15,751 bases of DNA, taken from assembly GCA_036845725.1 (NCBI GenBank), contig DAIUDK010000131.1, positions 1-15,751 of the forward strand, in the 5' to 3' direction. Made by a program: the position numbers and the translations under genes. The stretch is from DSWT01 sp036845725 (lineage in GTDB: Bacteria > Chloroflexota > Anaerolineae > B4-G1 > SLSP01). The notes under the pieces were generated by a model. That model worked only from the letters and a program-made list of their open reading frames with translations, made no database searches and had not been told where the DNA came from. Positions 5,824 to 14,171 of this stretch are shown in pieces. Each line of letters opens with the position of its first letter. The stretch's first letter is position 1.

Positions 5824-8175
5824 ATGAATCCACTATCACCCCTAACCTACCACCGTCGTCACAGGCAACATGCTGCCTTGCTCGCAGGCTTGGTCGGTCT
5901 GATGACTCTTGCTGTCTACTTGCTGTACACTCTATCCAGCGCCAATTTTGTCGAATCCATGCGCATGGCAGGCATGTACCTGGAGAAATTTAGTGTAGTC
6001 TATCCCAACTCAGGCGACGAGCTAGATCCCACCATCGTCACTCAAATTCGAACTCACCCAGATGTCGCGCACGCGTTCCCGGTCAAGACAGAGGTAGGGA
6101 TCAAGTACACCTATCCACTGGGCGGCAATTGGGACCTGGCCAATATGATGGGACTGAGAGAGGCGGACATGCCAGTGGTGATGGAACTGTGTAACGCTAC
6201 CCTGGTCGAAGGAGAGATGGTGCAACCTCGTACCGATGGGCTGATTCTGACCCGGGAACTCGCAGCCAGCGCCGGTCTCCAGGTCGGCGACGTCCTCGAT
6301 TACAGGCTAGACAGCGAGCGCTTCGAGTTCGTCCCTGTCCCATTGCAGGTCGTCGGTATTATGGACAGCGATGTTAAACTGGGCATCGTCTCCTTTGAAT
6401 ACTTGGACAGCCACCAGGCGACGATGGGCGGCAGTAACATGATAGTCATTCCCAGGGCGGGGCGCGAACAGGCTGTTCTCAACTTTTTACACGACGAGCT
6501 TGCTGAAAATCTCGTCTATGTCGCATCGTCGCGCGTGGTCAAGGCCGAAGTAGCGGATATGCGGCAGTTGGTCAATCTGGTTGCTGTACCGATCTCGGTC
6601 ATCGCCTCACTGGCCAGTGCGCTGGTCATCAGTGTCATCAACTGGATTGCATTGATGCGCAGGCTGCGGGACTTGGGCATTCTCCACGCTATGGGGTTCA
6701 ACAAAAAGTGGCTGTTAGGCCGCATGATGGGAGAGACCGGCGTGCTGGCTGGCGTGGGATTTGTCGCCGGCCTGGGCCTATCGTGGTTGGCCCTGCTGGC
6801 GATAGAAACCTTTATCTTTGTACCAAAGGGCTACGCGCTCCCCATCATCACGTTACCCTCGATTGTGGTCACGCTGCCCATTCCGATCGCGATCCTGCCC
6901 TGCGTCTACTTTAGTCTGCGACACGTCCTCTCGCGACTGGACACAGTAAGCATTGTTGAGCGTGGAGCGTTAAGCACCGAATCAACACCGCGCCTGGCGT
7001 CCGCCGCCGCAGTTCGCTTTTCCAACCCACACGCCTCGGGCACGTTCTATAGGCGCCACCGAGGCCGTGCCCTGTTGCTGATCGGCAGCATGGCTCTGAT
7101 GATCATGGCCACCGTCATCGCCCTCTTTTACCTGACGAACGACATCGAGGACCCCGAGACTACCGTCCTGCGTTACGCCAGCCGAGTCCTCGCGTTGCAT
7201 GGGGGCGACCTCGCTCCAGTCGCCGTCGCACAGATCAGGACACATCCCACCGTCGAGCGGGTTGTGCCGACGATCGGCATATCCATGTTCAGTGCACGTA
7301 TTCCCGTCCAGGGTACGACCGACTTGGTCACATTTGCAGTGTCCGAAGACGATGCCCGCTACCTGGCCCAGGTCTACGGTCTGGAATTGATCGCCGGCCA
7401 CTTGCCGCGTTCGCGTACCAATGACGTCGTTATCTCGCAGGCGCTTGTCAAAAATCGCGATCTGCACGTTGGCGATGTGATCGGCAATCCCGATGTCCCA
7501 GCCTACCCCGGCGTCCGATCATTAGAGACCGAGTTTGTCGTTTCGGGCATTTTTGCGTCCCCAGAAGATGGACCTGTCAACTGGCTATCTCTTGCCTCCA
7601 TCGAGTTCGTCGAAAGCCACAGCGCTTTTACTGGCAGACCCGTGACGTTCCTCGCCGTACCACACGCCGGACAGAAGGAGGCAATGGACAATTGGTTGGA
7701 GCAGGATTTGGCCAGTCAGGCTGTCGAGGTCTGGACGTATCGGAGGGATATCGCCTACGCTCAAGAGGCGAGGCACTCCCTCATCATCACTCTGGCTCTA
7801 CTGGAAAGCGTGTTAGCCACGGTAGCGGCCATTACCCTGGTGGTGCTGAACACGATCTTTGTCTCACAGCGCCAGTCTGAACTGGGTATTCTTAATGCGC
7901 TGGGGTTTAGTCGTCTACGACTGATCTGGCGCACGGTACGAGAGACGGTGTTGACCACGGGCACTGCCTGGATCGTTAGCATCTTGCTGTGTGCGATTGG
8001 CCTGATCTACCAGACTATGACGTTCACCGCCATGGGCTTGAGCTATAACTGGGCTAATCCTACACCCTGGCTATTCACCCTGCCCATTCCCATTGCCGTA
8101 TTGCTGGCTACCTCCGGCACCGTCGCCTGGACGCTCTCGCGGCTCGATCCGGTGGCGATCATCGAGAGAAGATAA
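5824..8175 (+). CDS. Double-module FtsX/MacB-type ABC permease, first of three paralogues
   Basis: The protein is 783 aa, about twice the length of a single four-helix MacB-type permease. Module 1 (about 1-405) starts with a basic cytoplasmic segment (TYHRRHRQ), then has a helix at 15-38, an extracytoplasmic MacB_PCD-like domain, and helices near 248-277, 303-327 and 340-365. Module 2 repeats this from F408 (TFYRRHRGR), with helices near 415-438, 652-680, 706-730 and 749-770. Both extracytoplasmic domains carry AQIRTHPxV or a near version, a PRTN-type segment and LxVGDV. Both FtsX domains have a coupling-helix motif (LGILHAMGF, LGILNALGF). The modules end in SIVERG and AIIERR. One chain could thus form the permease pseudo-dimer. 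The start follows the ATPase stop by 7 bp with only a weak binding site, suggesting translational coupling. Family is firm; the substrate is unknown. Confidence 0.92.
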   Translation: MNPLSPLTYHRRHRQHAALLAGLVGLMTLAVYLLYTLSSANFVESMRMAGMYLEKFSVVYPNSGDELDPTIVTQIRTHPDVAHAFPVKTEVGIKYTYPLGGNWDLANMMGLREADMPVVMELCNATLVEGEMVQPRTDGLILTRELAASAGLQVGDVLDYRLDSERFEFVPVPLQVVGIMDSDVKLGIVSFEYLDSHQATMGGSNMIVIPRAGREQAVLNFLHDELAENLVYVASSRVVKAEVADMRQLVNLVAVPISVIASLASALVISVINWIALMRRLRDLGILHAMGFNKKWLLGRMMGETGVLAGVGFVAGLGLSWLALLAIETFIFVPKGYALPIITLPSIVVTLPIPIAILPCVYFSLRHVLSRLDTVSIVERGALSTESTPRLASAAAVRFSNPHASGTFYRRHRGRALLLIGSMALMIMATVIALFYLTNDIEDPETTVLRYASRVLALHGGDLAPVAVAQIRTHPTVERVVPTIGISMFSARIPVQGTTDLVTFAVSEDDARYLAQVYGLELIAGHLPRSRTNDVVISQALVKNRDLHVGDVIGNPDVPAYPGVRSLETEFVVSGIFASPEDGPVNWLSLASIEFVESHSAFTGRPVTFLAVPHAGQKEAMDNWLEQDLASQAVEVWTYRRDIAYAQEARHSLIITLALLESVLATVAAITLVVLNTIFVSQRQSELGILNALGFSRLRLIWRTVRETVLTTGTAWIVSILLCAIGLIYQTMTFTAMGLSYNWANPTPWLFTLPIPIAVLLATSGTVAWTLSRLDPVAIIERR

Positions 8176-8179
8176 ACAA

Positions 8180-10525
8180 ATGAACCCACTATCACCCTGC
8201 ACCTACTACCGCCGCCACAAGCGCCAAGCCACATTGTTGGCCGGTCTGATGACACTGACGACATTGGGGATCTGGATCATGGTCAGTCTGCTCAACTCCA
8301 TCCCGGAAAACATCCTTACCATCAATAACTGGTTGGACTGGTCCGGCGCGGTCATGACAAACGACCCAGCCATCGTCTCACAGCTTCGAGTGCAGCCGGA
8401 TGTAGCCCACGTCATTCCGGCCAGGGAGATGTACATTGCAGTGCCGATGGGCGCGAATATAGACTTCCCCATACTGGGAGTGTCCGAGACCGATACACCT
8501 ATCCTGGTAGACGCTTTTCACGTGCGTTTGAAGGAGGGACGGCTGCCCAGTCCGCGCACGAATGAGATCGCGCTCTCAGAAGAAATCGCCGCGCCACTCG
8601 GACTCCACCTCGGCGATTCGATCGGACGTCCTGTGGATGCATATCGCTATTCCAGCATACCTACAGAATTGACGCTCGTGGGTATTCTTGAGGGTGTTCC
8701 TGCAGCAAAGCCTTCGCCATATAAAACACGCGCCAGCACCCGCCTGGGTCTGGCTTCTCTGGAATATCTCGAAAGCCACGAAGCGTACGCGGAAGGCGTT
8801 ACCACCCTGATCATCATTGCTCAAGAGGGACGCAAGGCCGCCGTGGATCGCTGGCTTGAGACTGAAGTCCGCTCCGATTCTGCCCTCGTAAGAACTGCCG
8901 GCACACTATCTTCAGAATTGCGGGGCACACGCCTGACCATCTACCTGATTTGCGGCGTCGTCGAGGGGCTGGTAGGGGTTGTGATCGCGTTGATCGTCAT
9001 TGCCATCAACCAGATTGCCCTGGCGCAGCGTCTCTCAGACCAAGGAGTACTTCATGCCCTGGGGCATCACAAGAACCTGCTTGCCCGTCGCCTGGCGTTG
9101 GAAGTAACTATTCTCGCGGGCACAGGGTGGTTGATCGGTTTGACACTGGCCTCGCTGAGCCTGGCCTGGATTCGGCGTGGCTTTTACGAACCTCGGGGGA
9201 TGGTGTTGAGCCTGAGTAATCTTCTGCCGCTGGGGTTTACTCTCGTCATCCCATTACTCGTGATCGCCCTCACCGCCTTGAGCAGCAGATACATCCTCAC
9301 CCGCCTGGACAGCGTCGCCATCATCGAGCGCGGCCAGCTCAGTACGGAAGCTGTTCCTGTGCAGCGGGTCAGGGAATCCTCGACCCGGCCACTTTTATCG
9401 CGGACGTTCTACTCGCGCCATCGCCGCCGGGGGATTCTGATAACAGCGGCCACAGCCCTGATGATCGTGGGTATTGTCACACCGACGTTCTTGCTTTCTG
9501 CGGGGCTGGAGGCAACACGACCTTCCTTCGGGTACCTGCGCTACGCCGCCGAGGTCTGGGCGCCGGGCGGTGCCATTGACCCGGCTGTGGCCGCACAGAT
9601 TCGGACGCATCCGGCAGTCGCGCGCGTCATCCTCACCAAGTCATTGTGGCTGAACCTCGATATCCCATTCAGTATCAATCCTCGCACTCGGTTGCTTGCG
9701 GTTTCTGAAGATGATCTGCTATTCTTGATGAGCCTATACGGAGCGCAAGTCAAGGAAGGCCACTTGCCTCGCCCACGTTCCAACGAGATTGTGATCTCGG
9801 AGGCGTTGGCGAAAAATCAGGGATTGCGCCTGGGCGATGCGATTGGCTATCCAATCTCAAAATCCCTATCTGACCTGCCGACCGAGATGGAGATCGTTGG
9901 CATTCTGGCTTCCGACGATGCGTGGTTGGCGTTCGCTTCCTACGAGTACATGGAGAGCCATGAAGCCTATTCGTTTGAACCCGGCAAGCTGCTGGTCGTT
10001 CCTGTCGAAGAGCGCAAAGCCGAACTGGACACCTGGCTACGGCATAGCATGGATTCCTGGCCAACGGGCGAGATAGTATCTGTCTACACCAAAGCCGAAG
10101 AAGAACTGCTCATGACAACGCTTATCATCTCCTCGGTATTTGTCGCGGTTGAAAGCATCATCGCCGTCGTCGCAGCCATCGCCGTGGTGATCTTGAACAT
10201 CATCTTCTTTGCCCAACGCCGGGAAGAGTTCGGCATCCTGCATGCGCTAGGGCACGGTCGTTCCTGGCTCACCCGGCGTGCAGCGCGGGAAACTCTGAGC
10301 ACTGCGGGGCTGGCATGGTTAATCGGAGCTACGGTGTGCGTCATCGGGCTGCTCCTGGCTCAGGCCGGTATTTATGCGCCGAGAGGATTGAACTTGAACT
10401 TTGCCAACCCGGTCCCCTGGTTACTCACGCTGCCTATTCCTCTGACCGTCGTCGCCGCCAGTGTGGGAACGATCGGTTGGATGTTGCGCAAACTCGATCC
10501 GGTGGCCGTGATCGAAAGAAGGTAG
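8180..10525 (+). CDS. Double-module FtsX/MacB-type ABC permease, second of three paralogues
   Basis: The protein is 781 aa. The ATG at 8180 is chosen because the protein then begins MNPLSPCTYYRRHKRQ, aligning with the start of the first permease (MNPLSPLTYHRRHR); it lies 4 bp after that gene's stop. Module 1 has helices near 16-40, 255-280, 308-330 and 347-372 and ends in AIIERG. Module 2 begins at F410 (TFYSRHRRRG) with helices near 418-437, 645-675, 704-727 and 747-767 and ends in AVIERR. The extracytoplasmic domains carry SQLRVQPDV and AQIRTHPAV, EGRLPSPRTN and EGHLPRPRSN, and LGDSI and LGDAI. Coupling-helix motifs are QGVLHALGH and FGILHALGH. Compared with the first permease, module 1 has a longer loop after the LVGILEG strand. 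It is expected to act with the same upstream ATPase. The substrate is unknown. Confidence 0.92.
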   Translation: MNPLSPCTYYRRHKRQATLLAGLMTLTTLGIWIMVSLLNSIPENILTINNWLDWSGAVMTNDPAIVSQLRVQPDVAHVIPAREMYIAVPMGANIDFPILGVSETDTPILVDAFHVRLKEGRLPSPRTNEIALSEEIAAPLGLHLGDSIGRPVDAYRYSSIPTELTLVGILEGVPAAKPSPYKTRASTRLGLASLEYLESHEAYAEGVTTLIIIAQEGRKAAVDRWLETEVRSDSALVRTAGTLSSELRGTRLTIYLICGVVEGLVGVVIALIVIAINQIALAQRLSDQGVLHALGHHKNLLARRLALEVTILAGTGWLIGLTLASLSLAWIRRGFYEPRGMVLSLSNLLPLGFTLVIPLLVIALTALSSRYILTRLDSVAIIERGQLSTEAVPVQRVRESSTRPLLSRTFYSRHRRRGILITAATALMIVGIVTPTFLLSAGLEATRPSFGYLRYAAEVWAPGGAIDPAVAAQIRTHPAVARVILTKSLWLNLDIPFSINPRTRLLAVSEDDLLFLMSLYGAQVKEGHLPRPRSNEIVISEALAKNQGLRLGDAIGYPISKSLSDLPTEMEIVGILASDDAWLAFASYEYMESHEAYSFEPGKLLVVPVEERKAELDTWLRHSMDSWPTGEIVSVYTKAEEELLMTTLIISSVFVAVESIIAVVAAIAVVILNIIFFAQRREEFGILHALGHGRSWLTRRAARETLSTAGLAWLIGATVCVIGLLLAQAGIYAPRGLNLNFANPVPWLLTLPIPLTVVAASVGTIGWMLRKLDPVAVIERR

Positions 10526-10527
10526 AC

Positions 10528-12921
10528 ATGAAGCCGTTATCACTTTTCACATACTATCGCCGTCACAAAGGCCATACCGCGCTGCTGGCGGGCATCATCA
10601 GCCTGGTGACGGTGGGTCTCTACCTGGCGGTTGCCCTCTCGTGGGCCATTTTCATCGAGCCGGCGCGCACGAACAGTATGCTCTTGAAATTCAATGTCGT
10701 TGCGCCGCAGGGTGATGAATGGGCATCCACGGTGATGGCCCAGGTGCGCGCGCACCCCGCAGTCGAACACGTCATCCCGTATATTGGCGGCCAGGGGATT
10801 TCCTTGCCCGAAGTCATCGGCGGTGACTCGGACTGGCTGAGTTTGCTCGGCGTGTGGGAACAGGATATGGCGCTCGTCCTGGAACAATACGGCGCAACCG
10901 TCAAAGAAGGACACCTCGTGCAGCCACGGACGAATGGGGTGACGCTCTCGGAGGATGTGGCGGCGAATCTGGGCTTGCACGTTGGAGACGTGATTCACAA
11001 TACCGTCAACCCCGAGTTTTACAGCAACATCGCCGATCCTCTGGAGGTCGTCGCTATTCTGGAAAGCGATCCTTCGGCAAGCTCAGGACCAGGCATGCGC
11101 CTGGGTATCCTTTCCGCCGAATATATGAGCAATCACGAAATCTACCGAAATTTTCCGGCCAATTTTCTGGTGACAGCCCATGCAGGACACGAGGCAGAGG
11201 TGGATGCTTTTCTCAGCAACGAAATTCAGTCCCCCCACACCTTTGTCCGCACCCGGCAAACGTTGAACGAGGAAATGGCGAGTGCATACCGCCAAACCTA
11301 CGTGCTCATCGTCCCTATCGTCGTCATCATCGCGGCCGCCGTGGCCCTGGTGATTGGCGCGATCAACCGTATTGCCTTTGCCCGCCGCCTTCCTGAATTC
11401 GGCGTCCTGCATGCGGCGGGATACAGCCGGCGCTGGCTCACCCGCCACCTAACGACCGAAATCGCCCTGTTGGCGGCGTTGGGGTGGACGCTGGGCGTCT
11501 TGGCGTCGTGGGGGGCGCTCTATGGTCTCAAACTGGCCGTGTTCGCCCCGCGCGGGCACGCCCTCGCCGTGATCACCGCCGCACCGGCGTTGTTGGTTCT
11601 GGCAACGCCGATCGCCGTGACCGGTTTTGCGCGCGCCGGCTTTGGCCGCTTGCTGGCGCGGATGGATGCCGTGACGATCATCGAACGCGGCGAACTGGGG
11701 CCGGAAGCGACATCTCACCCGGCAGCCGTCGCCGCGAGTGCGCCCAAACCGCTGGCCGCGGCGACCTTTTACCGCCGCCACAAGGGACGCGCCGCGCTGC
11801 TCACCGGCGCTATGTCGCTGATGATCATCGCCGTCGCCCTGGTGATTTTCGTCTTCTCGGCGACCGGCGACGCTCGACACGCGCGCCTGAGCAACTTGAA
11901 ACAGATGAGCAGCCTGCGCGTGCGCCTTGGCTCGTCCCTGGATATGGGCGTCGTCACCCAGGTGCGGATGCATCCCAGCGTCGAGCGGGTGATTCCCTGC
12001 CTCGAAATGACGATGCTGCACATCACCATTCCTCCCTTAACGCAGGCGAACATCAATCCCTACGGTGTCTATGCCGAGGATATGGCCTACCTGGTCGCGC
12101 TCTACGATCTAAAGTTGAAAGAAGGGCATCTGCCGCGCCCCAACACCAACGAATTGGTCATCCCGGAGGTCGTCGCCCAAAACCGCGACCTGCACATTGG
12201 CGACGTCATCGGCAACCGCGAGCATCCCGCCTATCCCGGCGCGATGGCGCTGCCCACCGATTTCGTCATCTCCGGTATCTTCGCCACACCCGAAGCGCCG
12301 GAGGATGAGAACTGGCTGGCGTTTGTCTCGCTTGAGTTTCTCCAAAGCCACGAGGCATATCGCCTTGGAGAGTCCATTAACCAATTTCTGGTGACGCCCA
12401 AAGCCGGACAAAAAGCGGTGATGGACGAGTGGCTGGAGTCCGAGTTTGCGCCAATGCCTGAGATAGGGGTAGCCACCTACCGCAAATCACTCGTCGCTGC
12501 GCGTCAGAGCACGCGCACGACCCTGTTGACAATGGCCCTGATTGAGAGCGTCGTGGCCGTCGTCGCCGCGCTGGCGCTGGCTGTGCTTAACGTCATCTCC
12601 GTGGCCCAACGCCAGATCGAGCTCGGAGTGCTGCATGCCCTGGGGCGCGCGCGGCGGTGGCTGGTGTGGCGCACCGTACAGGAAACGGCATTTACAACAG
12701 GAGCCGCATGGGTCATCAGCACATGGGTGTGTCTGTCAGGGTTGGCGATCCTTCAGTTTCGCGTTTTCGCCCCCTTGGGCTTGCACTTCAACCTCTTCAG
12801 CCCGCTGCCGTGGCTGTTTACTCTGCCGATCCCGGTTGCAGTCCTGGCTGCTACAATTGGAACCATGAGCTGGACGCTCTCGCGCCTTGATCCGGTCGCC
12901 ATCATTGAAAGGAGAGCCTGA
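10528..12921 (+). CDS. Double-module FtsX/MacB-type ABC permease, third of three paralogues
   Basis: The protein is 797 aa. The ATG at 10528 is preceded by AGAAGG five bases upstream and gives MKPLSLFTYYRRHKGH, matching the other two permeases; it begins 2 bp after the preceding stop. Module 1 has helices near 15-38, 257-283, 311-333 and 348-370 and ends in TIIERG. Module 2 begins at F414 (TFYRRHKGR) with helices near 421-445, 665-692, 718-742 and 761-783 and ends in AIIERRA. Family motifs are AQVRAHPAV, TQVRMHPSV, EGHLVQPRTN, EGHLPRPNTN, HVGDVI and HIGDVI, with coupling-helix motifs FGVLHAAGY and LGVLHALGR. Residues PSASSGPG in module 1 are encoded by a repeat-like insert. The stop overlaps the ATG of the adaptor gene by one base (TGATG). 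Family is firm; the substrate is unknown. Confidence 0.92.
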   Translation: MKPLSLFTYYRRHKGHTALLAGIISLVTVGLYLAVALSWAIFIEPARTNSMLLKFNVVAPQGDEWASTVMAQVRAHPAVEHVIPYIGGQGISLPEVIGGDSDWLSLLGVWEQDMALVLEQYGATVKEGHLVQPRTNGVTLSEDVAANLGLHVGDVIHNTVNPEFYSNIADPLEVVAILESDPSASSGPGMRLGILSAEYMSNHEIYRNFPANFLVTAHAGHEAEVDAFLSNEIQSPHTFVRTRQTLNEEMASAYRQTYVLIVPIVVIIAAAVALVIGAINRIAFARRLPEFGVLHAAGYSRRWLTRHLTTEIALLAALGWTLGVLASWGALYGLKLAVFAPRGHALAVITAAPALLVLATPIAVTGFARAGFGRLLARMDAVTIIERGELGPEATSHPAAVAASAPKPLAAATFYRRHKGRAALLTGAMSLMIIAVALVIFVFSATGDARHARLSNLKQMSSLRVRLGSSLDMGVVTQVRMHPSVERVIPCLEMTMLHITIPPLTQANINPYGVYAEDMAYLVALYDLKLKEGHLPRPNTNELVIPEVVAQNRDLHIGDVIGNREHPAYPGAMALPTDFVISGIFATPEAPEDENWLAFVSLEFLQSHEAYRLGESINQFLVTPKAGQKAVMDEWLESEFAPMPEIGVATYRKSLVAARQSTRTTLLTMALIESVVAVVAALALAVLNVISVAQRQIELGVLHALGRARRWLVWRTVQETAFTTGAAWVISTWVCLSGLAILQFRVFAPLGLHFNLFSPLPWLFTLPIPVAVLAATIGTMSWTLSRLDPVAIIERRA
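11071..11088 (+). repeat. In-frame REP-like insert inside the third permease gene
   Basis: CCTTCGGCAAGCTCAGGA is nearly identical to the CCTTCGACAAGCTCAGGA motif that I recognise, from memory, as a widespread interspersed repeat in bacterial genomes. It encodes PSASSGPG together with the following bases. It falls at the loop after the VVAILESD strand, where the first permease has only VVGIMDSD followed at once by KLGI. The reading frame is kept. Confidence 0.55.
12911..12914 (+). promoter_or_regulatory. Ribosome binding site of the adaptor gene inside the third permease gene
   Basis: GGAG, within AAAGGAGAG, lies 6 bases before the ATG at 12921. It sits within the last codons of the third permease (IERRA), so the adaptor is translationally coupled through the TGATG overlap. 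Confidence 0.7.
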
Positions 12922-14123
12922 TGAATCACAATACATCGCCATTCCGGCATCTACGCATATTTTCCGGCCTGCTAGGACTCTTGCTGATTCTAGCCCTCAC
13001 AGCGTGTAACGAAGACACGACGCCATCTACCGCGCCAGCGCCGACGCCGGACAGCAGCACAACCGCTTACCAAACACTACCCGGTAGCCTCAGCGCCAAC
13101 GGTATCCTGCATCCTATCCGCAGCCTCACCCTGAGCTTTGATATCGGCGGCGACATCGAAGCGCTGGATGTTGAAGTCGGGATGTCAGTGCAGGCCGGGC
13201 AGACGTTGGCCGTTCTCGATGACACCGATCTGCAACGTACGGTGACGCAGGCCGCGTTGGATGTAGAGAACGCCAAGCTGCAACTGGCGCAACTTCAGGC
13301 GCAGGCCATCCCCACGCCGGAGCGAGTGATCGCGGCCACAGCCGCCATCAGTAACGCGCAGAGCGCCCTACTCCAGGCGCAGGCTCAGTACGACGCGCGC
13401 GACAACCAGGCCATCCTCGACCGCGCCGCCTTGACCCAGGCAGAGCGGGCGCTGAGCGACGCACAGAACGCCTACGACAACCTGCTCAAAGACCCCGCCA
13501 CCAAGGATTGGGCGCCCTACTCGCCTGCGGCCAAAGCGCTGGAAGATATGCAAGACCACTATCGCCTGACGCTAGCGCAATACCGTCTGCACAGCGCCGA
13601 CCGGGGTTACGAGGCCGCCATCGCTAATGCGGAGGCGCAACTGGCGCAGGCGCAGCTCGCTCTGTACGAAGCGCAGCATCCCATCGCCCAGGAGACGTTG
13701 GCGCTCGCCGAACTGACCATAACACGCGCAGAGCAAGCTCTCGCCATTGCCCAGGAAAACCTGACGCGCACGACCTTGACTGCGCCCTTCAACGGCGTCG
13801 TAGCAGCAGTCAACTTCAGCGTCGGCGAATGGGCCGCCCCCGGCGCGCCGGTCGTCGAACTGCTGGACGTCTCGCACTGGCGCGTCGAGACGAAAAACGT
13901 CGGGGAGCTGGAAATCGCCCGCGTGCAGGTGGGGCAAGATGTGGACGTGCGCATCAACGCCTTCCGAGGCGAGACGTTGCATGGGCGTGTCGTCACGATA
14001 TCGCCGGTCGCCGTTGTGCAACAGGGAGACACGACATACACACTTATGATCGAGCTAGATCCGACCGATTTGGCGCTGCGCCCTGGAATGACCGCACAGG
14101 CGAAAATCCAAACGGGACAGTGA
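12921..14123 (+). CDS. HlyD/RND-type periplasmic adaptor (membrane fusion) lipoprotein
   Basis: The protein is 400 aa. An N-terminal signal with the lipobox LTAC places the lipidated cysteine at C29, and a short Thr/Pro/Ser-rich linker follows. The first half of the lipoyl-like barrel-sandwich domain is at about 65-103 (VEVGMSVQAGQTLAVLDD). A long Ala/Gln-rich coiled-coil hairpin runs about 104-283. The second lipoyl half is at about 284-316 (LTAPFNGVVAAV, VGEWAAPGAPV). A beta-barrel region ends with LRPGMTAQAKI. This is the standard MacA/HlyD-type adaptor layout. It is expected to sit on the outer face of the membrane and bind the extracytoplasmic domains of the permeases. It is the last gene of the operon. 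No TolC-type outer-membrane channel is encoded here, which fits a single-membrane envelope but does not prove it. Adaptor identity is firm. Confidence 0.93.
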   Translation: MNHNTSPFRHLRIFSGLLGLLLILALTACNEDTTPSTAPAPTPDSSTTAYQTLPGSLSANGILHPIRSLTLSFDIGGDIEALDVEVGMSVQAGQTLAVLDDTDLQRTVTQAALDVENAKLQLAQLQAQAIPTPERVIAATAAISNAQSALLQAQAQYDARDNQAILDRAALTQAERALSDAQNAYDNLLKDPATKDWAPYSPAAKALEDMQDHYRLTLAQYRLHSADRGYEAAIANAEAQLAQAQLALYEAQHPIAQETLALAELTITRAEQALAIAQENLTRTTLTAPFNGVVAAVNFSVGEWAAPGAPVVELLDVSHWRVETKNVGELEIARVQVGQDVDVRINAFRGETLHGRVVTISPVAVVQQGDTTYTLMIELDPTDLALRPGMTAQAKIQTGQ

Positions 14124-14134
14124 AAAATAAGAAA

Positions 14135-14163
14135 TTGTCGGCTTCAATCACAGGTTGTATAAT
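14135..14163 (+). promoter_or_regulatory. Near-consensus sigma-70 promoter giving a leaderless or near-leaderless transcript
   Basis: TTGTCG (14135-14140), a 17-bp spacer and a perfect TATAAT (14158-14163) lie in the 48-bp gap after the adaptor gene. A transcript would normally start about 7 bases after the -10, near 14170, while the ATG of the hydrolase is at 14172. The GAGG at 14166-14169 would then not be transcribed. It separates the hydrolase-phosphotransferase pair from the transporter operon. Confidence 0.65.
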
Positions 14164-14171
14164 CTGAGGTA

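Noticed and set aside
8093..8179. Upstream in-frame extension of the second permease
   Set aside because: It overlaps the end of the first permease. The ATG at 8180 gives an N-terminus nearly identical to that of the first permease.
10315..10527. Upstream in-frame extension of the third permease (71 residues)
   Set aside because: It overlaps the end of the second permease. The extension is Arg-rich, non-hydrophobic and without a family match, while the ATG at 10528 has a binding site and aligns with the paralogues.
11484..12308. Plus-strand open frame of 274 codons inside the third permease
   Set aside because: The Arg/Gly-rich translation is typical of an out-of-frame reading of GC-rich DNA, and the overlapping permease frame carries all family motifs.
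5118..14123. Bce-type antimicrobial peptide resistance transporter
   Set aside because: Bce permeases have a single long extracellular domain in a ten-helix chain, with a membrane kinase and no adaptor. Here there are two four-helix modules per chain, a soluble kinase and an HlyD-type adaptor.
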